A DNA stretch of 64,000 bases. Origin: Nipponacmea schrenckii. Its lineage: Eukaryota > Mollusca > Gastropoda > Lottiidae. The DNA is taken from positions 25,025,023 through 25,089,022 of the forward strand of contig CM060200.1 in assembly GCA_030562195.1 (NCBI GenBank), in the 5' to 3' direction. Each line of letters opens with the position of its first letter. Position 1 is the first letter of the stretch. The position numbers and the translations under genes were made by a program. This document shows, piece by piece, positions 10,896-22,883 of this stretch. A model generated the notes under the pieces. That model made no database searches. It saw nothing but the letters and a program-made list of their open reading frames with translations, and was not told the DNA's origin.

Positions 10896-11339
10896 CGGGC
10901 TATACTATATCTTCGAGATAGTGAAATTAAGAAACTGCAAAGTCTACAAAATTCAGAAGCACGAATGGTCACCCGATCCAACAAATTTGAACCAATTACC
11001 CCTGTACTGTATACTCTACATTGGTTACCCATAAAGAAACGTGTTGAGTTTAAAATTCTACTAACAATCTTTGAAATCATCCAGGGTACGGCCCCTGTCT
11101 ATCTCATCGAACTTTTGTATATCCGACTGCCAGTGAAAGCAACTCGTTTCGCAGCTGCTCCATCACTTCGCTACCCCAAACAAAATACCAACAATAAATT
11201 TTACGGCTCAAAAATATTCGCACAATATGCTCCGCAACTTTGGAATAAATTACCATCCAAACTACGATCAGAGACAGACCCGGAAATCTTTAAACGCAGC
11301 ATTAAAACTCTTCTCTTCGAACGTCATTTTTATAATTGA
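10896..11339 (+). pseudogene. LINE reverse transcriptase, C-terminal remnant
   Basis: The open frame can be read from just after a stop at 10893; the first ATG is at 10965. It shows the conserved RT tail: KLQSLQNSEAR, then LHWLPIKKRVEFKILL, IIQGTAPVYLIELL, and PQLWNKLPSKLR near the end. This tail follows the palm and thumb domains in CR1/L2/jockey-type LINEs. The catalytic domain itself is absent, so the copy cannot be active. Length here is about 148 residues against roughly 900 for a full ORF2. Confidence 0.8.
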
Positions 11340-11549
11340 TATCTTTTTCTAGAATGTGGTATAACTTTCAATCGTATGAAATTGTTTTCAATTTTTAAAA
11401 TTCATGAAGTTTTAAGACAGCTTTATTTTTAATCATTTTTAATATTTTAATTGTGATTTTATTTTAATTTCATAAACTATTGTATACTGTAAATCGCGTT
11501 GGTACTGTAATGTCACCTATATCGTAGAATGCGCTATATGAGAAATAAA

Positions 11550-11585
<36 letters not shown>

Positions 11586-11646
11586 CATTATTATCATTAT
11601 TATCATTATCATCATTATTATTATTATCATCATTATTATTATTATT
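10896..11646 (+). mobile_element. 5'-truncated LINE (CR1/L2-like tail)
   Basis: The fragment consists of the last part of a reverse-transcriptase ORF (10896-11339), a short AT-rich 3' UTR and a microsatellite tail. The tail ends GCGCTATATGAGAAATAAAT followed by ATT repeats, typical of LINEs that end in a simple repeat instead of poly(A). Its 5' border lies near 10890; no target duplication is seen. Confidence 0.75.
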
Positions 11647-11647
11647 A
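11549..11647 (+). repeat. (ATT)n microsatellite with ATC variants
   Basis: About 100 bp of ATT repeats interrupted by ATC/ATTATC units, forming the 3' tail of the preceding LINE. Confidence 0.9.
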
Positions 11648-13239
11648 AATATCTAAAATGTTGCCACTAATTAGTAACAGGAAAGTCCAACTTGTTATTA
11701 AATATTGTCGAGTTATTTATTCCAGCGACGGATCATGCAGATTCCGTGTGGCGTCGGTCGGTAAGGAATCTTATTGTACCTTGCGATATGTTATCTGATT
11801 TCTCTCTCCATTCAGCATTAGAAATGTTTCAATAAGTCACACTTTATTAGTTTAAACAATATTTATTTCAGTAGAGTTATGCATAATATGTACATTTACA
11901 AAAAACAAAATATAGCCAATCCAGAAACAAGCGGGGATTATATTAATCCGTCTCAGCTGTATTTTATATACAAAAATTAAGTAACAAACAGTAAAAAATG
12001 AAACATATAATATAGATGGTGAAAGTGTGTACAATGATAACAATAAGATATCGCCAGAGTGTACTCGCTGGTATGATTAAATGATATTGGTTGAAATTAT
12101 AAATTTGAAAAATTGAAGAGAGGTTTTGGGTATGCAACAGGCAACATGTTAGGTTTCAAAACGTTTAGATATGGTGATGAAGTTATGAATTCTGTTAAAT
12201 ATGTTGAAGTTTGTGTTTATTGGTAGATCATTATTTCCAAATAAGAGAGATGTAATGGTTTTGTGTGCAAGTCCGAAAAATACCGAATCCTTAAAGGAAC
12301 GATCCGAAAATACTAGAAAAATCAAGGAAATTTTAAAACAAGTTGCAAGTTTTAATAAGAAACAAGGTCAAAAGGTGAAATGGTTTGTTACAATCCCCAC
12401 CAATTTTAAACCAAAGAATGTCAAGGACGTTAGAATATGAAATAACAAAGTGGTAAATAAATCAAGCCATTCTAAACCCCATCGAAGATTAATTTTGAAA
12501 CGCATGAACAAGTATGGTAAGTTAAGCGGAATTCATGGAAGACGCGAAAGAACAAAGTCACACTTTATTGACAATCCATGTTCCGGAAACTGCATTAGAA
12601 TTTAATCTTTGGCATAACATTATCATCGACAATTAACGTTTAATAAAGATGATTATTTGCCGACGGCAGAAAGTTTCTAGTGTCAGTTAAGCCTTAACGG
12701 ATGTTTGTCAAGTAAAAGCTGTGACATTTTCCTTCAATGAAACCACGATTTTATCGCCGATGGTCGAGATTTAAGTCTTACTTCAAATACGTGATAATGG
12801 TCGGGAATGACAAAATAATCACAATAATTATCATCTCAAAAAAACCATTTTCAAATAACTTGAAAACAAACTACATCTATTTTTTATTGCTGTTAATTTT
12901 AAAAGTTAGAGTACATCTTAACGTGGAAATACCAAAACCGCACAATGAAGTATCGTATGAAGATAACGTGTTTTATTGATAATGTAAATAATAAAGTATT
13001 TTGATAATGTATTATATTAGAGTGTGTTGAATTATCAGCGTTTGAAAGTTAAATGGAGACGTACCATATAGAGAACTAACTAACTATTCCTCATAGTTTG
13101 AGGCATTTTTGAACGATTTTAGCAAGTGGAGACTAATATAATGTCTTCGCTAATCTGTCTATTCAGTAAAGGAAAAACGTTAATATAACACTTACCCGAC
13201 AATATTGTAAACGTAGTGAACAATATTCAAAGTGTTTTT
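11648..13239. other. no convincing gene; one unassigned small ORF
   Basis: A 79-codon frame at 12201-12440 (+) starts MLKFVFIGRSLFPNKRDVMV and is lysine-rich with a possible helical middle. I recognise nothing in it, and it may be an exon or chance. The frame at 12737-12979 looks like noise. The remainder is AT-rich without clear repeats. An imperfect inverted repeat (AATATTGTAAACG...GAACAATATT, 13201-13227) precedes the palindrome at 13240. Confidence 0.35.
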
Positions 13240-13281
13240 GCGTGGCAAATAAAATTTGTCACGCTTTGTTTTCGTTCGGAT

Positions 13282-13343
<62 letters not shown>

Positions 13344-15843
13344 GGAAGCTCGCTAGCCCAAACGGAAAAAGATAGACTATTTCTGTTTTCACCAGTGGTT
13401 TTTATATGGGCTGGAATCAAAAATGAATATCTAACATGAAATTTTCGCTAATCCGAAAGTGACTAATTGCATAATATGCAAATAAGATTTCAAGCTAGCT
13501 CGGGCCCTAATAGTCGCATCGGTCTGAAATTTACAGGATATAGATAGATAGGCAGCGCAATTAAAACTACATCATCAAAATTTTTTGATCACTTCCGGTT
13601 TGGGCGTGGGGACTTCCGGTTTTTTCGTCTCATGTCGGGCGACCCTGCTTCCGATGTAATTCAAGATTCTAAACAAAATCAGTATATTTTAGCTATACTA
13701 AATGATTTTAATCCCCTGAGATGCAGAAAAATTAAATTGAATGTTGCGCATGCGCAGTTTTCAAAAATAGCAAATTTTCTTAAAAATTTAATAAGTCCGC
13801 CAATTATTAACCGATTTTTATGATTTTGGTGTCTATCGAAACCTTGATATTTTATCTAAAAAATGTTGGGAACAGAATTTTGATTTTCGAATTTGAATTT
13901 TTTTTATGCCCGTTCGAATTTTTCGAAAATTTAAAACTCTATATCTCGTGACCTTGACCTTCAATGACCTTGAAATTTGAGATGTAGAATGTCCTTGACC
14001 TCAGCTGTCTATAGATGTGCTGATATTGCATGACAAATATTAACTTCCGGTTTTATAGCCCATCGAAATCTGACTATTTTGCAATTTTGGACGGTTATGT
14101 TACACTTTCGGGCTCTAATGTTCGGATCGATCTGAAATTTACAGGATATAGATAGATACGCAACACAATTAAAAATATATCATCAAAATTTTTTGATCAC
14201 TTCCGGTTTGGGCGTGGGGACTTCCGGTTTTTTTTATCTCATTTCAGGCGACCCTACATCCCGTGTAATTCAAGAATGTAAGCAAAAACAGTATATATTA
14301 GCTATACAAAATAATTTGCATCCCTCGAGAAGAATAAAATTCCAATTGCTAGTTGCGCATGCGCCATTTTTCCGAGAATGGCAAATTTTCTTTAAAATTT
14401 AATTAGTCCGTCATTTATTATCCGATTTGTATGATTTTGGTATCTATCAAAACCTTGCTCCCTTATCTAAAGGATGTTTGAAACAGAATTTTGATTTTCG
14501 AACATAAATTTATTTTATGCCCGTTTGAATTTTTTGAAAATTTGAAATTCTATTTCTTGTGACCTCACCTTCAATGACCTTGAAATTTTCCATATAGAAT
14601 GGCCTTGACCTCAGCTGTCTATAGATATGACAATATTGAATGAAAAATATCAACTTCTGGGTTTTATAGCCAACCGAATTCTGACATTTTTGAAACTTTG
14701 AACGGCAATATTACATTTCCTTATGAACACATTGACTTGAGATTTTCTGTTTTATAATAGCCTCAAAACTCTTCAATAAAGGATATATGCCAAAAGTGCA
14801 GAAGCATATTTTAAAAAAGCAAAATTAAATTTTACAACCCCAGTACTAACATAAAATATATTCATCCCACATCAATGTGGTATACATCATTGGACTCCAA
14901 ATTAAATTGTCTCTTAAATGATATACGACATGGTCGTTTTACCATGAAAATTTAAGCATTAATTTTAGATAAATTAACAAAATAAATACCAATTTTGGGT
15001 TTTTTATTTCATAAAATCTGTTTCAAATTGATCAGTCAGGGTGTTAAAGGCTGTTATATAACATGTCAGTAAAACTGGTGGTTTAAATTTTCACACCTAC
15101 TTGTCAAATCACTGAGCTGGGGAACAAATTAATCTGATTATGTAATTTCTTAAAATATTTCCATTCAAATTCAAAACATGCATCAAGTTAAAGAAGTAAA
15201 TTCGCTTGTCATTGATCAGTTCGAATTTTGTTCGTATCTTAAATAGAAATGATTTTATAAAAAAAATGTCAAATACAGGCATGTGAAGAGTAGCAGACAT
15301 ATAAGTCTTATAAAACACAGATGAACTATTGACCACTTTAGTCACGGTTCAATGCACACAGGTGGCCAAAGAGTAAATTAATCTAATGATATAATCTGAT
15401 AACCCTAATAAAATTTATTTTTTTGTAAAATTTTTGCATACAAATTCAAAAAATATCTCTTTATAAAGCTGTGAATAAGCAAATTATCACATAGCTTGAA
15501 TTTTCTCTCTATGTTAATTACAACCAAAGTTACAAAATAATGTTTAAATTTGAATATAGAGTTTAAATTTCATGACAAATTGTCATCTTACTACCTACTT
15601 AAAATTTGGTTTGGAATTTATGTAAATATCCTACCGAAATCTTAGACATGTACAAAAATCTAATAAGGAACTGATAGTAGAAACGTATAGTAGAAAAAAT
15701 TGCCTCTATAGCGGAAGGTTTACGCTTACAATTGTAGGCTGAAAAGTACCGGAATTGAAAGCTAGCAGGTTAGAAGTTTCAAAATGTTCGAAATCCATGG
15801 GATAACGCATAGTTGCCACGCTCGGAGCTGTTCACAGTTCTAG
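13240..15843 (-). mobile_element. terminal-palindrome repeat family, copy A
   Basis: Read on the - strand, the unit starts CTAGAACTGTGAACAG at 15843 and ends at the palindrome 13240-13264. The palindrome arms are GCGTGGCAAAT and ATTTGTCACGC, with one mispair. Next to it lies TTTGTTTTCGTTCGGATTA (13265-13283) and a run of 59 T (13284-13342; A on the element strand), then GGGAAGCTCGCTAGCCC. Near the other end, 15813-15821 (TTGCCACGC) repeats the palindrome arm. The body has no protein, contains two 608 bp tandem units with CTTCCGGTTT and TGACCTTGA motifs, and is very AT-rich. I cannot name the family. The extent is inferred by comparison with the copies at 20.0, 21.1 and 35.6 kb. Confidence 0.6.
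13498..14690. repeat. two tandem ~608 bp units inside copy A
   Basis: The stretch from 13501 (CGGGCCCTAATAGTCGCATC) is repeated from 14109. Both units carry TTTACAGGATATAGATAGAT, CACTTCCGGTTTGGGCGTGG, CAATGACCTTGAAATTT and CTCAGCTGTCTATAGAT in the same order. Identity is high but interrupted by scattered changes. Confidence 0.85.
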
Positions 15844-17190
15844 TCTAATCTTATTTTCACATGTTCAAAATTGCTTAAAGGAATTGTGACATATAACTTT
15901 AAAGTTGATTTTGTTACAGCTTTAAACATATTTAGTGACCGTTTATTGTTCTTGTGGCCTCAAGATCCGTATCGAGGACGAAAATGGAAAGCGAGCCCAG
16001 TGGAAACCGTCAGGAACATGTGTTTTGTGTAAGAGGCACTTTACATATGATTCCTTTTCGAATTATTCAAAAATGTATGAATGAATAGGCCTAGTTCAAT
16101 CTACACTACAGTACTACTACTACTAGTCTTACGTTCAAATAATTTTCTTCACTTTAAAATAATTTTCCAAATCTTTCCGTTTTATGACAAATGCGGGTAA
16201 ACAGAAATGATTATTAACAAGATGCTGATACCTGATTTGCTAAATGTATAGTATGATCGTTTAATGTTGTTACTAAAAATAGCTAATTATAATGTATTGG
16301 AGATATTCACGGCTCGATCGGTAATTATATACAGTACAGTAGATACAGCAGTACAAGTTAATTAATAAATTTAATAAATAATAAATTTTTAAGAAATATA
16401 CGAAATCATTTATGTCGAAATTCATGACAAACCTTTTATTTTGATTGAGAAAACAGCAATTTAAAAGGGGTTTCAGACTCGAATTCTTGAATTAATTCAC
16501 TCGACCCACTTGAAAAGGACATATTTTCATCGCTCGTTTCAGCCATTTTGGAACGTTTAGGCTAACAAGGTTGTTCTGGGTTATAGGTCACTTGGTGACG
16601 TCGGAGCCTTAGCGAGCATTATTTTGTTTTAGTAATCGGAAATGTAATAAAAATACGTTTTTTAAATATATCATAACAGAAATCCAGATTTTCTTTTTAT
16701 TTTAAATGATTTTGATATCATTTTCTACAAATCTAAATGACAATTCTGAGAATTTTTAGTTACATGTCACAAATCCTTTAAGACCATAATCTCTCTTCCT
16801 TATTTCCTTGTGTATTAAAGGCTAATTGGTGAACTGAAGGGAAAATTTCAGACCGTTTGATCTTGCTTTCGGAATAAGAGAACACACATCTGAATCATTC
16901 AAACCGTGGTTTCATAATTATAGTTTAGGTTCTGAAACATATAATTAGGTCTGATCTAATTCTCACATCTTTCATACCCGACCTAGACTACCAATAATCA
17001 CCATATTAAGTTCCGCTGCGCTCTTCCTCGACCAAGATGACCCGCAGTGAAATGACTCACATGTCTTCAATCCAGATCAAATCAAGCCTAAAGGTCCAAA
17101 AACTTGGTAAAACCAGGTGTCATGACTAAAGAAAGTCATCACATTTAGGACCTAACCGTTTTATGACCTAATTATGCCTGGCCCAAATGA
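15844..17190. other. no gene seen
   Basis: AT-rich with no usable reading frame. 16781-16830 matches 6851-6900, an unassigned dispersed repeat. CTACTACTACTAGT at about 16114 is a short simple repeat. Nothing else stands out. Confidence 0.5.
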
Positions 17191-17204
17191 TATTCGCCTA
17201 TAGA

Positions 17205-17393
17205 TGGGTTTATACTTCTTTAAACGCCGTTAAACGTTTTTACACGCTGGGATACGGCGTTTGCCGACGTTCTTCAGCGCATCGATTTATACTTATATCG
17301 CCGTCGAGTCACGCCGTATAACGGCTTTTGACGGCGTCACTTTTTCCAGACTTCAACTGTGTTGAACTTTCCAGCGTTTACACTAGCAAACGC
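17205..17393. repeat. GC-richer MITE-like end (ACGCCGTT motifs)
   Basis: Begins ATGGGTTTATACTTCTTTAA and contains repeated ACGCCGT/ACGGCGT motifs, far richer in GC than its surroundings. The reverse complement of about 31560-31625 begins almost identically (TGGGTTTATCCTTTTTACGC), so both appear to be ends of one non-autonomous family. No target duplication could be fixed. Confidence 0.4.
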
Positions 17394-17535
17394 CGGTGTT
17401 GCAGTTTGAGATGTCGACCAGTTCGAGATGTCCAAATTGTTTTAAGCATGCGTTGATCGAACGTCATCGTGAGTGACGGTGAACGTTTTATTTCGCCAGT
17501 TTCAGATGTCCAATTTCGTAAATAATTTACATTTT
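17394..17535 (+). repeat. dispersed repeat with CAGTTTGAGATGTCC iterons
   Basis: Matches 35344-35475 closely, including AGCATGCGTTGATCGAACG and GAGTGACGGTGAACGTTTTA. Each contains several degenerate copies of CAGTTTGAGATGTCC. A third, inverted set lies at 54420-54545. Confidence 0.7.
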
Positions 17536-17560
17536 CTCAAATGTCGGTCCGTTCACATTT

Positions 17561-18245
17561 GTTGTATCCACAATAGAAACTATAGTTTTTATCCGATCTT
17601 AATGAAACTTGGTATACATGTATATATTGATGATATCTCGGTCAAGTTCGAAAATGGAAATTATCGCATAAACGGTTTTTGAGTTATTGTACTTGACTTA
17701 GTAAAAACGCGTCAAATGGGGTTGTATCCACAATAGAGGCTACAGTTTTTATCTGATCTTAATGAAACTTGGTATACATGTATATATTGATGATATCTCG
17801 GTCAAGTTCAAAAATGGAAATTATCGCATGAACGGTTTTTTATTTTTTGCCCTTGACTTATTAAAAACGCGTCAAATTTGGATTGTATCCACGATAGAGG
17901 CTACAGTGTTTATCCGATCTTAATGAAACTTGATATACATGTATATATTGATGATATCTCGGTCAAGTTCGAAAATGGAAATTATCGAATGAACGGATTT
18001 TGAGTTATTGCCCTTGACTTAGTAAAAACGCGTCAAATTTGGGTTGTATCCACGATAGAGGCTACAGTTTTTATCCGATCTTAATGAAACTTGGTATACA
18101 TGTATATATTGATGATATCTCGGTCAAGTTCCAAAATGGAAATTATCGAATGAATGGATTTTGAGTTATTGCCCTTGACTTATGAGAAAAACGGGTCAAA
18201 TTTGGGTTGTATCCACGATATAGGCTACAGTTTTTATCAGAAATT
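17561..18245 (+). repeat. ~161 bp tandem repeat (satellite-like)
   Basis: Units begin GTTGTATCCACRATAGARRC at 17561, 17721, 17882, 18043 and 18206, so the period is 160-163 bp. Each full unit holds AATGAAACTTGGTATACATG and TTGATGATATCTCGGTCAAG. The units are about 95% alike by eye. The fifth unit is cut at about 18240 by an inserted LINE tail. Confidence 0.9.
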
Positions 18246-18262
18246 CAAATTTGACGATTATT

Positions 18263-18580
18263 TAATAATAATAATAAACTCTTTATTTTACATGGGTCAG
18301 AATTAGGCCCAATACACAAGGACATGGTCTCACATTCAGCCCATGGGGCAATACATTGGAAAAAAAAAAAAAAAAGAAAGAAAAAAAGAAAAAAATCGAA
18401 AATACATAATATCTCAATATACAATTCGTCTGAAATACTAAAAATACACAAGTACGTGTGTATCAAGTGGACAGATCTATGTTCCGGCGATCAAGTACAT
18501 GACCACAAAATAAATATACAATACTCCACGTAAAATTTGCATAAAGTACATGTGCATGAATGGACAGATTTTCAACCTAC
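18263..18580 (-). mobile_element. LINE 3' tail inserted in the satellite
   Basis: Read on the - strand, this is a 3' UTR fragment like that of the LINE at 44.6-49.76 kb: it ends AAATAAAGAGTTTATTATTA and shares TGTACTTGATCGCCGGAA with 49654-49672. It is 5'-truncated, has no coding part, and contains an extra pure A run (about 18359-18374) with flanking AG-rich sequence. It separates the clean 161 bp repeats from degenerate ones. Confidence 0.7.
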
Positions 18581-18599
18581 AATTTGTTTATAAAATGGA

Positions 18600-19040
18600 T
18601 GTAATACATATTTGATGAATAGTTTATGAGTAATTGCCCTTGACTTAGTTAAATTGCGTAAAAATTCATTTTCTGTAGAAACTATAGAAGCTACAATTAT
18701 CTATGGATTTTAATGAAACTTGGTATGAGCATTGGAATTGATAAGAGGGCAGTCAAGTTTGATTTGGACGATTTTGCGATAAACAGTTTTGCCCCTGCCT
18801 CTATATTTGTTGTAGACAAAATAGAAGCTACAATTTTCAATGGATTTAAATGAAAGTTGGTGTGAGCATTGGAATTGATAAGAAGACGGTCAAGTTAGTA
18901 AGATTGCGTCAAAATTTTATTGTGGGTTCAATAGAAGCCACAATTTTCAATGGATTTTGATGAAACTTGGTGTTTTTGAGTTTTTGCCCTTGACTTCAAT
19001 ATCCATTTAGTGAATGTTTTTGAGTCATTGCTCTATTTAT
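18600..19040 (+). repeat. degenerate continuation of the 161 bp repeat
   Basis: Recurrent GAAACTTGGTRTGAGCATTGG, TTGCCCTTGACTTA and AATGGATTTTAATGAAA stretches show the same unit in older, more diverged form at shorter spacing. Confidence 0.6.
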
Positions 19041-19133
19041 TTTTCAAATTCAATGCTGCCAGTGGGCGTATGTTACCTTGCCTGGCAAGCTATCTTCTAT
19101 AAAAGTTTTCTATAAAAGCTGCTTGGGATACAG

Positions 19134-21120
19134 TCATAACTGAGATTTTCGAAAAAATTACTATCCCGAGCAGTCAAACTTAGGCTAGGCCTAGGCCTAC
19201 TTTTTAACTACTTTTCTGTAAACGGGAATTGACATTATTGAAATCGGGTGTCTGGATTAATTTGACTTCGGAATTTTTGGGAACTATGTGCACGTGGGCC
19301 GACTTTTATAAAACCTATTAAATTTTATCATGGGTTAAAGTAACTTGCCACCTAACCAGTGGCCTCAAACATTTGATAAAGGTGACATTGAAGATGTAAC
19401 ATAGCCATTGTTCTTTTCAAGTTGAGAAAAATAAAGAATATATCAAGAAGTATACCACCTAAATGGTTAATAGATCGAATGCCCAACATTTTATATTTTT
19501 TGAGAGCCCCAGTAATAGTAATCAATCTTGTCTAATTATTAATAGAACAACATGATTGATATCTTTCCAGCTAGATTGTTCTAGATTCCAGTTTATTTCA
19601 GGTCAGGTGTTTTTTTGTAATTGTACCCTTGAAATTGACTGTTCAGGAAAATAAATTTGTAAAGCACAAAACTCTGGTTATAATATATTTTTTATTGATT
19701 GTTTTTGCAGAACATTTAAATATATTGAAAACATAATTATTAAAGGACAACTTTGGAACACCACAATATCTGGACAGTCTTTTGATAAAGCACAATAAAG
19801 GTCTTTAAATGTAAACAGATTACATTCACTGATAACTAAGGCACATCTTTCACTAATGTAGGTTCTAGTCGTTTTTCAGTTTCATTCCAATGGCAAAGTT
19901 TGTAGTTCTTAACAAATACTTGTCGTCAATAGTCCATGTTGATCCATTTGTCCTATAGAAGTAAAAAAAAAATATAGCCTTTTTTAAACACTCAAAACAA
20001 ACTTTTTAACAACCATTATAAGCATATGTATGAACAGCTTAGGTCAAGTACATTATTTGACTTGAAAATTATTAAGGTAATTGAAGGTCAAGATCCCTTG
20101 ATATAGCCTTTTGAATTTTTTTAAAAACTAAAACGGGTACAAAAAAATTGTTGTTGACCATTATAGGCCTATGTGTGGATAGCAAAGGTCAAGAACATTC
20201 TACTTGTAAAAATTCAGGGTCATTGAAGGTCAAGGTCATTTGATATAATTGTTGTCTATCATAATAGGCATATGTGTGGATAGCTTAGGTCAAGAACATC
20301 CTACTTGAAAAAATTCAGGGTCATTGAAGGTCAAGGTCATTGTATTTGGCCTTTTGAATTTTCAAAAAAATTCAATCGGGCATTAAAAAAAATTAAATTT
20401 GAAAATCAAAATTCTGTTCCCAACAAGTTTTAGATAAAGTAACAAGGTTTCCAAAAACACCAAAATCGGACAAATCGGATAAAAATTAGCGGACTTATTA
20501 AAATTTTGCTGAATGTTACCGTTCTGTGATGACACATAAAGTATCACTTCCGGTTTGGATTTTTTATTCTAAAAGGGTTCTAATTATGCCTGATAGTATA
20601 TATGTATATCTTTTGTACTGATTTCTTACATACACCTGAAGCTGGGTGACCCAACGCGGTTATAAAAAACCGGAAGTTCTCACGCAAGAACCGGAAGTGG
20701 TAAAAAAAAATATGATGCGGTTTTATTTCTATAGGCGACTTCTATATATTCTGTAATTTTCAAAGCGATCGGGTAATTAGCAACAAAGTTATGCAATTAT
20801 TCAATTATTATTATGCAATTACTAACTACTGATGCGTAAAAATTTTAGTTTTATATATTCATTTTTATTCCAGTACGTATCTTATCGTATTTTTTAAACC
20901 AAATGTCTATACCATTTTCGAGTTGGGCTAGGGAGCTTCCCGAAAAAAAAAAAAGTCTAATGAAAACAAAGAGTGGCAAATTTCTAATTTGCCACTCAAA
21001 AAATATTTTAAGCTCTCTTTATACAGCAATGAATCAATTTGTAATATTTTATTATTCAAATCACCTTTTAAAATTAGATGGACATGAGATATTGGATTTG
21101 AACAATAGCAAAAAATATTT
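19134..21120 (+). repeat. dispersed repeat S, filled copy
   Basis: 19134-19972 plus 20998-21120 is collinear with 37037-37990 (shared landmarks: ACTTAGGCTAGGCCTAGGCC, CCAGTGGCCTCAAA, TAGTCCATGTTGATCCA, CAATGAATCAATTTGTAAT). The copy at 37 kb is continuous, whereas here 1025 bp (19973-20997) interrupts it. No coding capacity. Confidence 0.85.
19973..20997 (+). mobile_element. terminal-palindrome repeat family, copy B (5'-truncated)
   Basis: The insert is defined by comparison with the uninterrupted copy of its host repeat at about 37874. Its first 790 bp match 35643-36425 almost exactly. It ends with GGGCTAGGGAGCTTCCCG, an A12 run (20943-20954), GTCTAATGAAAACAAA and the palindrome 20971-20997, whose 12 bp arms GAGTGGCAAATT and AATTTGCCACTC are perfect. 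The CTAGAAC end seen at 35574 is missing. Loss of one end with an intact A-run end and an A-rich target resembles 5' truncation of a retroposon. No protein is encoded. Confidence 0.7.
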
Positions 21121-21134
21121 TAATTTATCTTATT

Positions 21135-21348
21135 GCGTGGCAAATAAAATTTGTCACGCTTTGTTTTCGTTCGGATTATTTTTTTTTTTTTTTTTTTTTT
21201 TGCGTGGCAAATAAAATTTGTCACGCTTTGTTTTCGTTCGGATTATTTTTTTTTTGCAGTGCGTTCTTCGAACGCACTGCTTTGTTTTCGAAATGACTAT
21301 TTTTTTTTTTTTTTGTCTCTTTCTGGTCACGCTCCCCAGCCATAACTG
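21135..21348 (-). repeat. array of three palindrome/T-tract cassettes
   Basis: Three cassettes follow each other: palindrome 21135-21159, spacer, T run 21179-21201; palindrome 21202-21226, spacer, T run 21246-21255; palindrome 21256-21280 (arms GCAGTGCGTTC and GAACGCACTGC), spacer, T run 21300-21314. Every spacer begins TTTGTTTTCG. The first two palindromes equal the one at 13240; the third equals those at 25340 and 25389. The array ends with CACGCTCCCCAGCCATAACTG. Confidence 0.9.
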
Positions 21349-22883
21349 CAAATGTCTTACACAATCTGCCGTGATATTGTAACGTGATCTAGTGCTCGTT
21401 GTTGTTTAAATGTAAAATGACGCATTTTTGTTCTACCGGAAATGACGTAGAAGGTCACAAATTTTATTTTTGTTTACTAACTCACGGCTCGTTTTCTTAT
21501 CCAATCTGGTTCGGACTTTTTTTATTTACTACTTATAACTTAGATTTACATAGTAGCAGTTTAAAAATTTTGAAATTTTTACTTTTGTTGCTGACTTTTG
21601 AATTTTAAAATTTAACACTTTTTCTAACTTTTGCAATTTTGATTAGATCGAAATCAAAATTTGCAGTTAGATAAACATTTTTCTTGTCAAGAAAAATCTG
21701 TTTTCAAAATGTCGACATCACTTCCGGTTTCGGCGTCATACGTCGTTAAACTTCAGATTTTCACTTCCGGAATTCTAAAGATATTTGAATTTTTTTTTTT
21801 GCAATTAGTTACTATTAACCCATAATGATTTTATAATTAACAAAAATTGAACCGGAAATACCAGATCAGTCGCCATCATTGAACCACTTACTTTTGTAAA
21901 GTGAAAAATTGGGCCTTAGGGTTTAATCGGACAATTGTAATTTTGGTGTATATGTAATCTTCAATCGATTGCTAACAATTCTTAGGAAGCCGAATTTTGA
22001 ATTTCGATTTAGCTTACCTTTCATTTCCGGTTCTTTTTTTTCACTAAGGGCCTAATTTTCCAACGTTCATATATCTTGACCTTGACCTTGACCATGTGAC
22101 CTGCACAAAAGTTGTTGCCCTTGTCGAGATCTATCCATTGATGTCTTTATTTGTGTTGTGCAATGTCAACTTCCGGTTTTACAGCCATTTGAAAATTGCA
22201 CTTTTTAACTTCGAAGAGCTCTGTCACGTGACCTCATTTACATACGTCAAAATTTCTTTTATGTCCTTATTACGCGTAATTTATTCTTTCCAATGGTGTA
22301 TAACACTTTATATTTTGATCAAAATTGCGCTTTTTAATATTTGAAAATTTTGTTCTTAGTTCTATATTAATTGTGCGTGATTTATGAAAAAGCACGTGGT
22401 TTTTTTAAATTTACGTCTTATTTTTTCACAAAAATTGGTAGATGAGTAGACAAAAAATTATCATTAAAGATTCCGATAGAAAATTTTCCGAAATTAGCCG
22501 GAAACGTCCGAAAATGACCAAAAAATGTAGAAAATCACAGAAATCGGAATTTTCGGATTAAATTTTTGCACAAACTTGCAATTTTTTTTATTCCACAGAA
22601 TTAGTACCATCAATATCTTCATTTTGTATGTATGCGGTATATGCAAATTCCTAACCGTTTGATCGCCATCTTGAAATATGCAAATTATTGGAAAAATACT
22701 ACTCGTCCGCCATTTTTAATCCTATTTTTTCAGACTTGTTTTAAAATATAATTTGGATAATTATCTAGGTCCTCTAGTGGCATATTTTTCAATTTCAAAT
22801 TTGTCTTTGGACCAGGTCCTGCCAAAGTTTTTCAAAACTGACTGGAAGTTCATAACTTTTGAACTCTACCATATGCATCCTTT

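Noticed and set aside
12201..12440. Conserved-looking small protein MLKFVFIGRSLFPNKR...
   Set aside because: No recognised domain, splice partners or promoter; kept only as a note in the gene-free stretch.
13192..13439. Frames rich in lysine or phenylalanine on both strands
   Set aside because: They are translations of the 59 nt T run and its flanks.
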